From Candidatus Avelusimicrobium ruminicola (lineage in GTDB: Bacteria > Elusimicrobiota > Elusimicrobia > Elusimicrobiales > Elusimicrobiaceae), in the NCBI GenBank assembly GCA_900319885.1, contig ONQH01000096.1:1-7669 (forward strand): 7,669 bases of DNA. Reading direction: 5' to 3'. The translations under genes and the position numbers were made by a program. Positions 1-5,950 of the stretch are shown one piece after another. The notes beneath the pieces are model-generated. The model worked only from the letters and a program-made list of their open reading frames with translations. It was not told the DNA's origin and searched no databases. The stretch's first letter is position 1; each line of letters opens with the position of its first letter.

Positions 1-1125
1 GTTTATGAAGAACTGAGTGTGTTTGGCACGGCGGCCTTTTTGGTGGAGGAAAATCCCCAGGGGGGTATTTATTGCCGGCCTTTTACGGTGGGGGAATATG
101 TATTGGAGGCAGACGATAAAGGGCGTGTAAATACCTTCGGGACGGAATATTGGATGACAGCGGCCAAACTGGCATCGTCGTTTGGAGTCTGTGTGCTACC
201 GCCGGCCATCTTGCAGGCCCTTAAAGAAGAAAATAATCACGCGCGGTATAAGGTGTTTCATTTGATTTTTCCCAATGAGATCCGTCCTACGGAGGACAAC
301 GCGGAGTATTTTGAATATGTGTCCGTGTATTTTATGGAAGACGGTACCTTGTTAAGGCAAGGCGGGTATCATGAATTTCCGGTCATTTGCGCACGGTGGG
401 AAACTAAAACCTCCACGGAAACTTATGGACGGGGCCCCGGTTGGAAATGCTTGGGGGATGTGAAAATGTTGCAAAAAATGCAAAAGGCCAAATTGGTCGC
501 ATTGGATAAAAATACCAATCCTCCGGTGATGGTTTCGGCCAACGTACAAGGCGAAGTCAATTTGCTACCCGGCGGAATTACCCGTTGTAATAGTTTAACA
601 GACAGTGCCATTAAACCGGCTTACCAAGTACAGGCGGATTTAACGTCGCTGGAGCAAGCCATGGAAAGTGTGCGCCAAACGATTCGCTCTCACTTCTTTG
701 CGGACGTGTTTATGATGTTGGCTACGCAAGATCTGCCTCATATGACTGCCACGGAAGTAGCCGAACGCCGGCAGGAAAAAATGCTTTTATTGGGGCCGGT
801 ACTCCAGCGGCTTAAAACGGAGTTATTAGATCCGCTTATTGAACGCGTGTATTATATTTTACTTCGGCAGGGGGCCATCCCGCAGGCTCCGGCTTACTTA
901 AACGGGCTGGAAATGCATGTGACGTATATTTCTACTATCGCCCAAGCACAGCGAGCCAGTATGCTTGAGCCGCTTGCACAAGGCTTGCAACTGGCCGCAC
1001 AAATTACGCAGGCGGATCCGTCTACGGGAAATCAAGTGAATTATCCGCGTGCGTTAGCGGAAGGATTTGAAAGTTTAGGTCTTTCCTATCTATTACAACC
1101 GGAGGATGGGTATGCATCCCGCTAA
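1..1125 (+). CDS. Phage portal protein (T7 gp8-like head-to-tail connector), 5' end cut by the window
   Basis: This is the C-terminal part, about 374 residues, of a podovirus portal, the ring at the capsid vertex through which DNA is packaged and ejected and to which the tail attaches. The frame is open to the first base (VYEELSVFGTAAF), so the GTG at 19 is not the real start; family members usually run to about 500 residues or more. Family landmarks are the 'ELSVFGTAAFLVEE' strand, 'YGRGPGWKCLGDVK' near 424-465, and the helical 'MTATEVAERRQEKM' from 742, followed by 'LLGPVLQRLKTELLDPLIER', all typical of the head-to-tail connecting protein family. The gene ends at TAA 1123-1125, overlapping the start of the next gene. 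It is first in a run of head genes in BPP-1 order. The assignment is by recognition of the family pattern, and I see no damage in the visible part. Confidence 0.93.
   Translation, partial: VYEELSVFGTAAFLVEENPQGGIYCRPFTVGEYVLEADDKGRVNTFGTEYWMTAAKLASSFGVCVLPPAILQALKEENNHARYKVFHLIFPNEIRPTEDNAEYFEYVSVYFMEDGTLLRQGGYHEFPVICARWETKTSTETYGRGPGWKCLGDVKMLQKMQKAKLVALDKNTNPPVMVSANVQGEVNLLPGGITRCNSLTDSAIKPAYQVQADLTSLEQAMESVRQTIRSHFFADVFMMLATQDLPHMTATEVAERRQEKMLLLGPVLQRLKTELLDPLIERVYYILLRQGAIPQAPAYLNGLEMHVTYISTIAQAQRASMLEPLAQGLQLAAQITQADPSTGNQVNYPRALAEGFESLGLSYLLQPEDGYASR
1101..1105 (+). promoter_or_regulatory. Ribosome binding site that decides the start at 1112
   Basis: GGAGG lies inside the end of the portal gene. 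Two in-frame ATGs follow, at 1106 and 1112. The first directly abuts the GGAGG and leaves no spacing, while the second is 6 bases away, so translation most likely begins at 1112 (MHPAKL) rather than 1106 (MGMHPAKL). Confidence 0.6.
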
Positions 1126-1411
1126 ACTACAAAAACGAACGATAAGCGATTTGCAAACGGTACTTAAAACTGCCGCCGGGCGCCGGGTACTGTGGCGTAT
1201 TTTACAAGCGGCTCAAATACGTCAGCATGGGTTTGTGCCCAGGGATGAATTGGCAACCGCCTTTCATTGTGGGCAACGCAGTATAGGTCTTTTTCTGTTA
1301 GAAGAAATTGAACAAGCCCATGCGCAGGCTTACCAGCAAATGCGTAGCGAATACCAAGCCGAAGTAACGGCTTTGCAAAATCAATTACAACAGGAGACAG
1401 AACATGAGTGA
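1112..1411 (+). CDS. Bbp19-like small phage head-module protein
   Basis: This 99-residue protein resembles the Bbp19 family of BPP-1-type phages, encoded between portal and scaffold. Its molecular role is not established to my knowledge. The recognisable core is 'TAAGRRVLWRIL' (residues 20-31), a variable loop, then 'GQRSIGLFLLEEIEQA' (54-69) and 'AYQQM'; the family pattern is a GRR.LW.LL motif followed by GRRSVGL..L. Residues about 66-97 are rich in Glu, Gln and Ala and could form a helix or coiled coil. The start at 1112 was chosen from the GGAGG spacing. The gene begins inside the portal gene, and its TGA stop overlaps the ATG of the scaffold gene by 8 bases (1404-1411), which suggests translational coupling. 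Assignment rests on both motif and gene order. Confidence 0.8.
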   Translation: MHPAKLQKRTISDLQTVLKTAAGRRVLWRILQAAQIRQHGFVPRDELATAFHCGQRSIGLFLLEEIEQAHAQAYQQMRSEYQAEVTALQNQLQQETEHE

Positions 1412-1910
1412 ACCAACCGATTTGAACGCTTCGTCTGCGTCTGAAAATGCAGACCAGACGCCGCAACTTCAAGACCCGTATGCAGCCATTGTGCTGCCGG
1501 AAAATTCTTTCCTCTCGGCCGATATGTTAGCGGCCCTGAAACAACAAGCAGCGCAAATCAAGTTGCCTTTGCCCGTTGTGCAAAAATGGGTGGAGCAAGA
1601 AAATAATCGCTTGGACCAACAAGCTAAGCAGCAAGCGCACGAGAAGCAAGAACAGGTGCGTGTGTGGGCACAAGAAACCCGTGCTTTGTATGATGAGGAA
1701 GAAATTTCCCGCGCGGTGCGGGCGGCAGACGCCTTCGGCGGCCCGGAACTGCGCCAGTTATTGGAAGAAACGGGGCTTGGAAATCACCCGGCAATTGTCC
1801 GTACTTTTGCTGCGGTGGGAAAGCGGATTGCAGAGGATATTTCGGTAGTGGGTACGGCACAAGCCAGTACCGATAAAACTTTTACGCAAGCGTTGTACGC
1901 AAAACAATAA
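1404..1910 (+). CDS. Probable capsid scaffolding / assembly protein (Bbp18-like)
   Basis: This acidic, mostly helical 168-residue protein sits directly before the major capsid gene, where tailed phages normally encode the internal scaffold that guides procapsid assembly. Residues 1-35 are Ser/Ala/Asn-rich and probably disordered. Residues 38-110 are Gln/Glu/Lys/Ala-rich and likely a long helix or coiled coil. Residues 111-142 hold the best conserved stretch, with 'FGGPELRQLLEETGLGNHP' followed by 'RTFAAVGKRI', seen in many phage proteins at this position. The tail ends 'ALYAKQ'. Some homologues are labelled as proteases in databases, but I see no convincing catalytic motif here. The start at 1404 has an AGGAG at 1392-1396. 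The role is inferred from position and composition plus the conserved motif. Confidence 0.75.
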   Translation: MSEPTDLNASSASENADQTPQLQDPYAAIVLPENSFLSADMLAALKQQAAQIKLPLPVVQKWVEQENNRLDQQAKQQAHEKQEQVRVWAQETRALYDEEEISRAVRAADAFGGPELRQLLEETGLGNHPAIVRTFAAVGKRIAEDISVVGTAQASTDKTFTQALYAKQ

Positions 1911-1919
1911 GGAGAAATT

Positions 1920-2897
1920 ATGGCAATTATTGCAGATAAACATTATAACTTAGTGGACTATGCCAAACAGTTTGACCCGTCCGGTCAAGAGTTGGCCATC
2001 GCAGAAGTGCTTAGCCAGTCCAATGATATTATCGCCGATGCGGTAGTGGCTGAAAGTTCGTTAGATTCCGGGCACGAATATGCCGTGCGCACCGGAATCC
2101 CCGAAGGAACTTGGCGCCGCGCTTATCAGGGTATTGAGCCGGCCAAGGCCACTACCAAAGTAGTTGTGGAAAGTTACGGTACCTTGTCTGCCTATTCGGT
2201 AGTAGACAAATTAGTAGCCGAAAAAGGCGGACACGTTGATGCGGTACGTACGGGGCAATCGCGTGCAATTATAGCAGGCATGTCCGGCTCTATGGCGCAT
2301 AACTTAATTTACGGTAATTCCGGGGCCACCCCGGAGCGTTTTACCGGGTTAGCCGCACGTTACAGTGCCTTGTCCGGCGCAGAGTCCAGCCGCAATGTGA
2401 TTGATGCGGGGGGAAGTACCAACGGGCAAAATTCCTCTATCTATTTGGTGGTATGGGATACCGATAAAGTATTTACCTTCTTCCCTAAAGGTTCCAAAGC
2501 CGGTATTGAACGGGTGGATTACGGCCTGGTAAATCATGTGGATGCCAACGGTAACGAATACCCCGCGTATAAGGAATACTTTGAGTGGAAATTGGGCCTT
2601 GCCGTGCAAGATTGGCGTTACGCCGGGCGTATTTGTAACATTGATGTTACCAATGTGCCGTCCAACCTCATAGACAAAATGTGTGACTTGGAAGAAAAAA
2701 TCCAAAGTCTGTCCCTGGGCAAGCCCGTGTGGTACATGAACCGTACCGTCAAAGCGGCGCTTCGTAAACTGACTACCAACCGCACGAACATCCAATACAC
2801 GCCGGATCAAATTACGTCTAGACCACTGATGACGTTTAATGAAATCCCCGTGCATATTTGTGATGCTATCCGTGATGATGAAAATGTGGTAGCCTAA
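1920..2897 (+). CDS. Major capsid protein (BPP-1 Bbp17-like, HK97 fold)
   Basis: The 325-residue protein forms the icosahedral shell. It matches the capsid family of BPP-1-type podoviruses: 'EGTWRRAYQG' (62-71), 'YGNSGATPERFTGLAARY' (131-148), 'SSIYLVVWD' (172-180), 'WKLGLAVQDWRYAGRI' (223-238) and a C-terminal 'MTFNEIPVHICDAI' (304-317). In BPP-1 this protein has a topologically permuted HK97-like fold; that this one shares it is inference from similarity. Length is normal for the family and no break is visible. AAGGAG at 1909-1914 overlaps the scaffold stop codon and places the ATG at 1920 with good spacing. A strong GC hairpin follows the stop. Confidence 0.95.
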   Translation: MAIIADKHYNLVDYAKQFDPSGQELAIAEVLSQSNDIIADAVVAESSLDSGHEYAVRTGIPEGTWRRAYQGIEPAKATTKVVVESYGTLSAYSVVDKLVAEKGGHVDAVRTGQSRAIIAGMSGSMAHNLIYGNSGATPERFTGLAARYSALSGAESSRNVIDAGGSTNGQNSSIYLVVWDTDKVFTFFPKGSKAGIERVDYGLVNHVDANGNEYPAYKEYFEWKLGLAVQDWRYAGRICNIDVTNVPSNLIDKMCDLEEKIQSLSLGKPVWYMNRTVKAALRKLTTNRTNIQYTPDQITSRPLMTFNEIPVHICDAIRDDENVVA

Positions 2898-2903
2898 GGC
2901 CCG

Positions 2904-2931
2904 CCGGGGCGGGGCAAATTACCCGCCCCGG
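2904..2931 (+). terminator. GC-rich hairpin after the capsid gene
   Basis: A perfect 10-bp stem, CCGGGGCGGG (2904-2913) with CCCGCCCCGG (2922-2931), surrounds an 8-base loop and begins 6 bases after the capsid stop. The following GATATTATTTAT is only moderately T-rich, so this may be a partial terminator, or a structure that stabilises the capsid mRNA 3' end, rather than a full stop. The cement gene ribosome binding site starts 13 bases beyond the stem. Confidence 0.65.
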
Positions 2932-2953
2932 GATATTATTTATAGGAGAAACT

Positions 2954-3343
2954 ATGTTACTTGATCAAAATGTGATGTTTTCGGATGCGCAAGCCTTGCG
3001 CGCTACGGGTGCCAGTACCCATACGGTAGATTTAACCGCCGCAGGAGACGCTGCCTTGGGCCGCTTGGTGGTGCTGGCCCATGCCGATACGGCCTTTGCG
3101 GGGGCCACGCAGGTGGTTTGTGCCTTACAAACCTCCGATAAGGCGGACTTTTCGTCCGGGGTGGTTACGCTAGCAAGCGCCACGGTTAGCGCAACGCAGT
3201 TGGCGGATACCGCGCATAATCTGTTTGCGTTTGGAATCCCGGCTGGGATGAAACGCTACTTGCGGATGTATTACACCGTAACCGGTACCATTACCGCAGG
3301 GGCCATTTCCTGCTGTGTGGTGGATGTTGCCGAAACCAACTAA
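2954..3343 (+). CDS. Capsid cement (decoration) protein, BPP-1 Bbp16-like
   Basis: This 129-residue protein belongs by pattern to the Bbp16 family. In BPP-1, Bbp16 is a jelly-roll cement protein that sits on the outside of the shell and stabilises it. Typical features are the N-terminal 'LLDQNVMFSDAQAL' (2-15), 'STHTVDL' (21-27), 'LVVLAHADTAFAGATQVV' (38-55), the 'ALQTSDKADFSSG' turn (57-69) and the C-terminal strand 'YLRMYYTVTGTITAG' (102-116). The protein is mainly predicted beta strand, in keeping with that fold. AGGAG at 2944-2948 supports the ATG at 2954. Its place right after the capsid gene is the canonical one for this phage group. The gene is flanked on both sides by GC-rich hairpins. 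Confidence 0.92.
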   Translation: MLLDQNVMFSDAQALRATGASTHTVDLTAAGDAALGRLVVLAHADTAFAGATQVVCALQTSDKADFSSGVVTLASATVSATQLADTAHNLFAFGIPAGMKRYLRMYYTVTGTITAGAISCCVVDVAETN

Positions 3344-3346
3344 ACA

Positions 3347-3389
3347 GCCGCGGGGCGGCGTGCGTTTTTGGTGCGCGCTGCCCCTTGGC
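3347..3389 (+). terminator. Long GC-rich hairpin after the cement gene
   Basis: GGGGCGGCGTGCG (3352-3364) pairs over its full 13 bases, three of them G-U wobbles, with TGCGCGCTGCCCC (3372-3384) around a TTTTTGG loop. After one mismatch, GCCG (3347-3350) continues the pairing with TGGC (3386-3389). The stem begins 3 bases after the stop codon. No T run follows directly, although TTTT occurs some 15 bases further on, so termination is plausible but not certain. Confidence 0.55.
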
Positions 3390-3422
3390 CTGGATGTGCG
3401 GCGCTTTTGGGAGGCAATTTAT

Positions 3423-3533
3423 TTGATTTTAGAGGGTAAAAAGGGTCGGCACACAGCGGAAAAAGGCAAAATAGCGGTATTTTTGCGCAAAATAAGGGTT
3501 TTTTCCCTAAAATTGCCCTATAAGAACGCCTAA
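3423..3533 (+). CDS. Possible very small basic ORF (weak)
   Basis: GGGAGG at 3409-3414 stands 8 bases ahead of a TTG at 3423 that opens a 36-codon frame ending at TAA 3531-3533. The product would be Lys/Arg-rich (for example 'EGKKGRHTAEKGK', 'FLRKIRVFSLK'). I recognise no family. The ribosome binding site is good, but the start codon is weak and short open frames occur by chance. It is listed only because nothing else explains this part of the spacer. Confidence 0.15.
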   Translation: MILEGKKGRHTAEKGKIAVFLRKIRVFSLKLPYKNA

Positions 3534-3592
3534 ATAGAGAAAATAAGTCATTTTTCCGACGGATTTTAGAAGTAAAATTAAGGAAAAGAACG

Positions 3593-3610
3593 ATGCCCGT
3601 AGGAAAATAA
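3593..3610 (+). other. Five-codon reading frame behind a good ribosome binding site
   Basis: AAGGA at 3580-3584 is followed, 8 bases later, by ATG CCC GTA GGA AAA TAA (MPVGK, stop). It lies just where the sequence changes to very AT-rich DNA. It could be the stump of a lost gene, a leader peptide or a coincidence; the sequence alone does not decide. Confidence 0.25.
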
Positions 3611-3835
3611 TACTGAAATAAATCAATAATAAAAAAGTGCCTATTTATTGTTTGTAAAAATAATATTAAAATTAAAAATAATTAAATTTTAAGTATTATT
3701 AAAATTATACGCAAAATTAAAGTTGGTTGTTTTTGTAAAATTAAATACAAATTTGCGATTATTAGCGAATATAAAAATATAATTAAAATAAAAAATAATT
3801 AAAAAATAAGTATTTATAAATTCATAAGGAGAATT

Positions 3836-4420
3836 ATGTACTCACAAACTACGATAGCAAATCTAGCATTGGCCTATTTGGGGCAGGCTCCCATTGCTTC
3901 TTTACAACAAGATAATGAGCCGGCGCGGTGGCTTTCCTTGTTTTATGAACCGGTTCGCGATGAGGTATTACGTACCCATGATTGGGCCTTTGCCACAGTG
4001 GAAAAGCCGCTGGTGCAATTGGCCGCAAACCGCCCCCAAGGGAAATTTGTCTATGCCTATCCGGCAGATGCGCTGTTTGTCCGGCGCGTGTATAGTCCGC
4101 AAGATCCGCATACGCCAGTCCCTTTTGAGGAACGGTTTGATCCCGCTTCGCATGCGCGGGTGCTGGTAACGGGGGTGGAAGAAGCCGGGGTGCGTTATAC
4201 GCGCCGCGTGACGGATGAAACCCAGTATGACCCGGCCTTTGTAAAGTGCTGCGCCTTAGCGCTAGCCTGTGATGCCGCCTTAGCGCTTACGGGGGATGTG
4301 GATTTGTCAGCCCGCTTACAGCAAAAGTATACGTTGTATTTGGAAGAGGCCCGTCGTAATAATATGGCCGAAGGGGCCTTTGTGCTGCCCCAGACAGATG
4401 CTTTTAGCGAGGTACGCTAA
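3836..4420 (+). CDS. Head-tail adaptor / tail tubular protein A (T7 gp11-like)
   Basis: The 194-residue protein resembles the gp11-type adaptor that binds the underside of the portal and connects it to the tail nozzle. The diagnostic N-terminus is 'IANLALAYLGQAPIASL' (7-23), followed by 'LFYEPVRDEVLRTHDWAFA' (35-53), the pattern of this family (a helical bundle start, then R..LL..H.W.FA). A middle beta-rich part (70-130) carries 'FVYAYPADALFVRRVY', and a C-terminal helix region (133-178) includes 'ALALACDAALALTGD' and 'KYTLYLEEARRNN'. AAGGAG at 3826-3831 fixes the ATG at 3836. The next gene starts 2 bases after its stop, so the two tail genes are probably cotranslated. Length is normal for the family and no damage is visible. 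Confidence 0.85.
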   Translation: MYSQTTIANLALAYLGQAPIASLQQDNEPARWLSLFYEPVRDEVLRTHDWAFATVEKPLVQLAANRPQGKFVYAYPADALFVRRVYSPQDPHTPVPFEERFDPASHARVLVTGVEEAGVRYTRRVTDETQYDPAFVKCCALALACDAALALTGDVDLSARLQQKYTLYLEEARRNNMAEGAFVLPQTDAFSEVR

Positions 4421-4421
4421 G

Positions 4422-4694
4422 ATGGTGCTATCTCATTTACAATCTTCGTTTACGGGGGGAGAAATCAGCCCTTCGTTGCAGACGCGGGTGGACGCGTCCA
4501 GTTATCATACTTGGCTGAAAAATGCCCAAAATATGTGGGTGCATCCGCAGGGGGGTATTTCTAACCGCCCGGGCACTCAGTATATGGGAACTGCCAAACA
4601 ACCTGACCAGCCTTGCCGGCTACTTTCCTTCCCGATTAGTGCCCAAGAAGGATACGTGTTGGAGTTGGGGGCCCACTATATCCCTTGGAATTAG
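4422..4694 (+). CDS. Tail tube protein, N-terminal fragment
   Basis: This 90-codon frame starts at ATG 4422, 9 bases after GAGG at 4409-4412, and stops at TAG 4692-4694. It holds the typical family N-terminus: 'SFTGGEISPSLQTRVDAS', then 'KNAQNMWVHPQGGISNRPGT' and 'CRLLSFPISAQEGYVLELG'. Homology runs out after 'YVLELGAHYI', and the last codons (P-W-N) are out of frame relative to the family. The next expected strand (usually of the type RV..NG.) is missing. On its own this piece cannot make a functional nozzle subunit. Confidence 0.8.
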   Translation: MVLSHLQSSFTGGEISPSLQTRVDASSYHTWLKNAQNMWVHPQGGISNRPGTQYMGTAKQPDQPCRLLSFPISAQEGYVLELGAHYIPWN

Positions 4695-5950
4695 TTACTC
4701 CCTATGCGCAAGAGGCTTTAACGCAAATCCGTACGGCACAATATAACTACGAATTGTATTTGGCACATAAACAATATCCGCTGATGAGGTTGACCCGTAC
4801 GGCGTTAGGGAGTTTTACCTTAGAAGAAGCCCCACTACGCTACGGTCCGTTTATGCCAAACAATACGCAGGAAAATAAGAAATTGCGCGTTTATCCGCAG
4901 ACGACGGTAGTACAAAGCCAAGGCGTGGCGGCCCAGTTGGCTTTTGCCCCGGTAAATTATCCCAACCTAATGGTATGGGCTTATTTTGACGGGGATTGTT
5001 TTTACGTAGGGGAAAATTATGGCCTGCGCGTGGCGGATATTGCCCATAATTTTAATACGGCTTATCAGGCGCAAGGGCTTAGTGCTACGGCCCAGGGGAA
5101 CATCTTACGCATTACTTCTTCGGCGGCCGATGGCGGAGACTGGAACGGAAAATCTTTTGTGCTGGAATATCGCAATTATTTTACGGGGCCGGCCGAGTAC
5201 ACCGTTACGCAGGTATTATCCGGGGGCGAAAATGCCGGTACGCAAACCGTGGCCCAAGCGGGACGTTATATACTGGAAAGCAATACCCCCTTATTTACCC
5301 CCGATCATGTGGGCGGCCGCTTTTGTTTGATTCATGCGGTAGAGGCCAATTATCAGGCGGGCACGCTAGGGTATGAGGCCGTTTCGGGGGAGATTTCTTC
5401 CGGGGGTGACTGGACATTACGTACCCGGGGCACTTGGACGGGGACCCTGACCTTGGAAATTTCACGCGACGGGGGAGATACGTGGCAAACCCACCAGGTA
5501 TGGACGCGCGGGGAAGAAGACGATAATTTCTACGTAGTGGGAAACCTCAACGAGGCAGAAAATAAAATGCAGTTCCGTCTGCGTTCCGGGCAAAATACCG
5601 GGGAAGTAACGTACGAACTGAGCGCGCAGTCTTTTATCCAACGCGGGGTTGTCAAAATCGTCAGTTATATCAGTGCTACACAAGTGGTGGTGGAACAGGA
5701 GCGTGCGTGCGGCAGTGACACGTGGACTAGCGCCTGGGCCGAAGGTTCGTTTAGTCCGGCGGCCGGATACCCGTCGTGCGTGTTTTTTTATCAGGACCGG
5801 TTGGGGTTAGCCGGCACCCAAGCCGAGGCGCAAACGCTGTGGTTTTCTAAGACGGGGAATTTCATGGATTTCGGCCGCGCACGTGACACGTTACTCAGTA
5901 CGGACGCCCTCTCTGTTCGCTTAGCCAGTACCAAATTAAATGGGCAGTGA
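4685..5950 (+). CDS. Tail tube protein, central fragment
   Basis: The frame is open from before the TTG at 4685 to TGA 5948-5950, about 421 codons. No ribosome binding site precedes the TTG; the first in-frame ATG is at 4784, inside conserved sequence ('MRLTRTALGS'), so an independent start is unlikely. The piece begins 'ELVTPYAQEALTQIRTAQ', the family segment that follows the missing strand. It carries a long central beta-rich insert, with Gly/Thr-rich stretches such as 'GGDWTLRTRGTWTGTLTLE', and ends with the conserved 'YQDRLGLAGTQAEAQTLWFS' and 'DALSVRLASTKLN'. After LN the frame runs into G-Q-stop. Confidence 0.8.
   Translation: MELVTPYAQEALTQIRTAQYNYELYLAHKQYPLMRLTRTALGSFTLEEAPLRYGPFMPNNTQENKKLRVYPQTTVVQSQGVAAQLAFAPVNYPNLMVWAYFDGDCFYVGENYGLRVADIAHNFNTAYQAQGLSATAQGNILRITSSAADGGDWNGKSFVLEYRNYFTGPAEYTVTQVLSGGENAGTQTVAQAGRYILESNTPLFTPDHVGGRFCLIHAVEANYQAGTLGYEAVSGEISSGGDWTLRTRGTWTGTLTLEISRDGGDTWQTHQVWTRGEEDDNFYVVGNLNEAENKMQFRLRSGQNTGEVTYELSAQSFIQRGVVKIVSYISATQVVVEQERACGSDTWTSAWAEGSFSPAAGYPSCVFFYQDRLGLAGTQAEAQTLWFSKTGNFMDFGRARDTLLSTDALSVRLASTKLNGQ

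Larger units (their letters stand above)
3344..3835. other. Gene-free spacer with an extremely AT-rich core
   Basis: This 492-base stretch separates the cement and tail adaptor genes, where the other phage genes here are packed with gaps under 60 bases or overlaps. The first 50 bases are the GC hairpin. From 3601 to 3830 I count 31 G or C in 230 bases (about 13%), with many short A and T runs; this part cannot encode a normal protein, because all frames are closed by frequent TAA. A 12-base palindrome, TTTTGCGCAAAA, lies at 3481-3492. Many promoter-like AT hexamers occur, but none is convincingly paired with a -35. AAGGAG at 3826-3831 belongs to the next gene. I see no tRNA, integrase site or known origin element. 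Confidence 0.85.

Noticed and set aside
2349..2855. Long minus-strand open frame (168 codons) opposite the capsid gene
   Set aside because: It lies wholly antisense to a capsid gene with clear family motifs, has no recognisable motif, and is the kind of shadow frame expected from the codon use of the real gene.
3315..3533. Plus-strand frame of 72 codons overlapping the cement gene end
   Set aside because: Its ATG at 3315 lies inside the cement gene with no ribosome binding site, and its first third is just the GC hairpin read as protein. Only the inner TTG start at 3423 deserved a low-confidence mention.
3753..3783. Promoter with TTGCGA (3753-3758) and TATAAT (3778-3783) ahead of the tail adaptor gene
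   Set aside because: The -10 is perfect, but the -35 is weak and the spacer is 19 bases. In DNA this AT-rich a TATAAT is expected by chance, so I do not call it without transcript data.
3344..3835. tRNA, attachment site, CRISPR or replication origin in the spacer
   Set aside because: I saw no cloverleaf, no regular repeat-spacer pattern, no DnaA-box-like TTATNCACA and no integrase gene nearby.
4676..4694. Programmed -1 ribosomal frameshift joining the first two tail fragments
   Set aside because: There is no X-XXY-YYZ slippery site at the junction, and a conserved strand seems to be missing as well, which a frameshift would not explain.
5930..5950. Natural translational restart at ATG 5940 (overlapping genes)
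   Set aside because: No ribosome binding site is present, and the new frame would start in the middle of a conserved region that homologues have in one chain.
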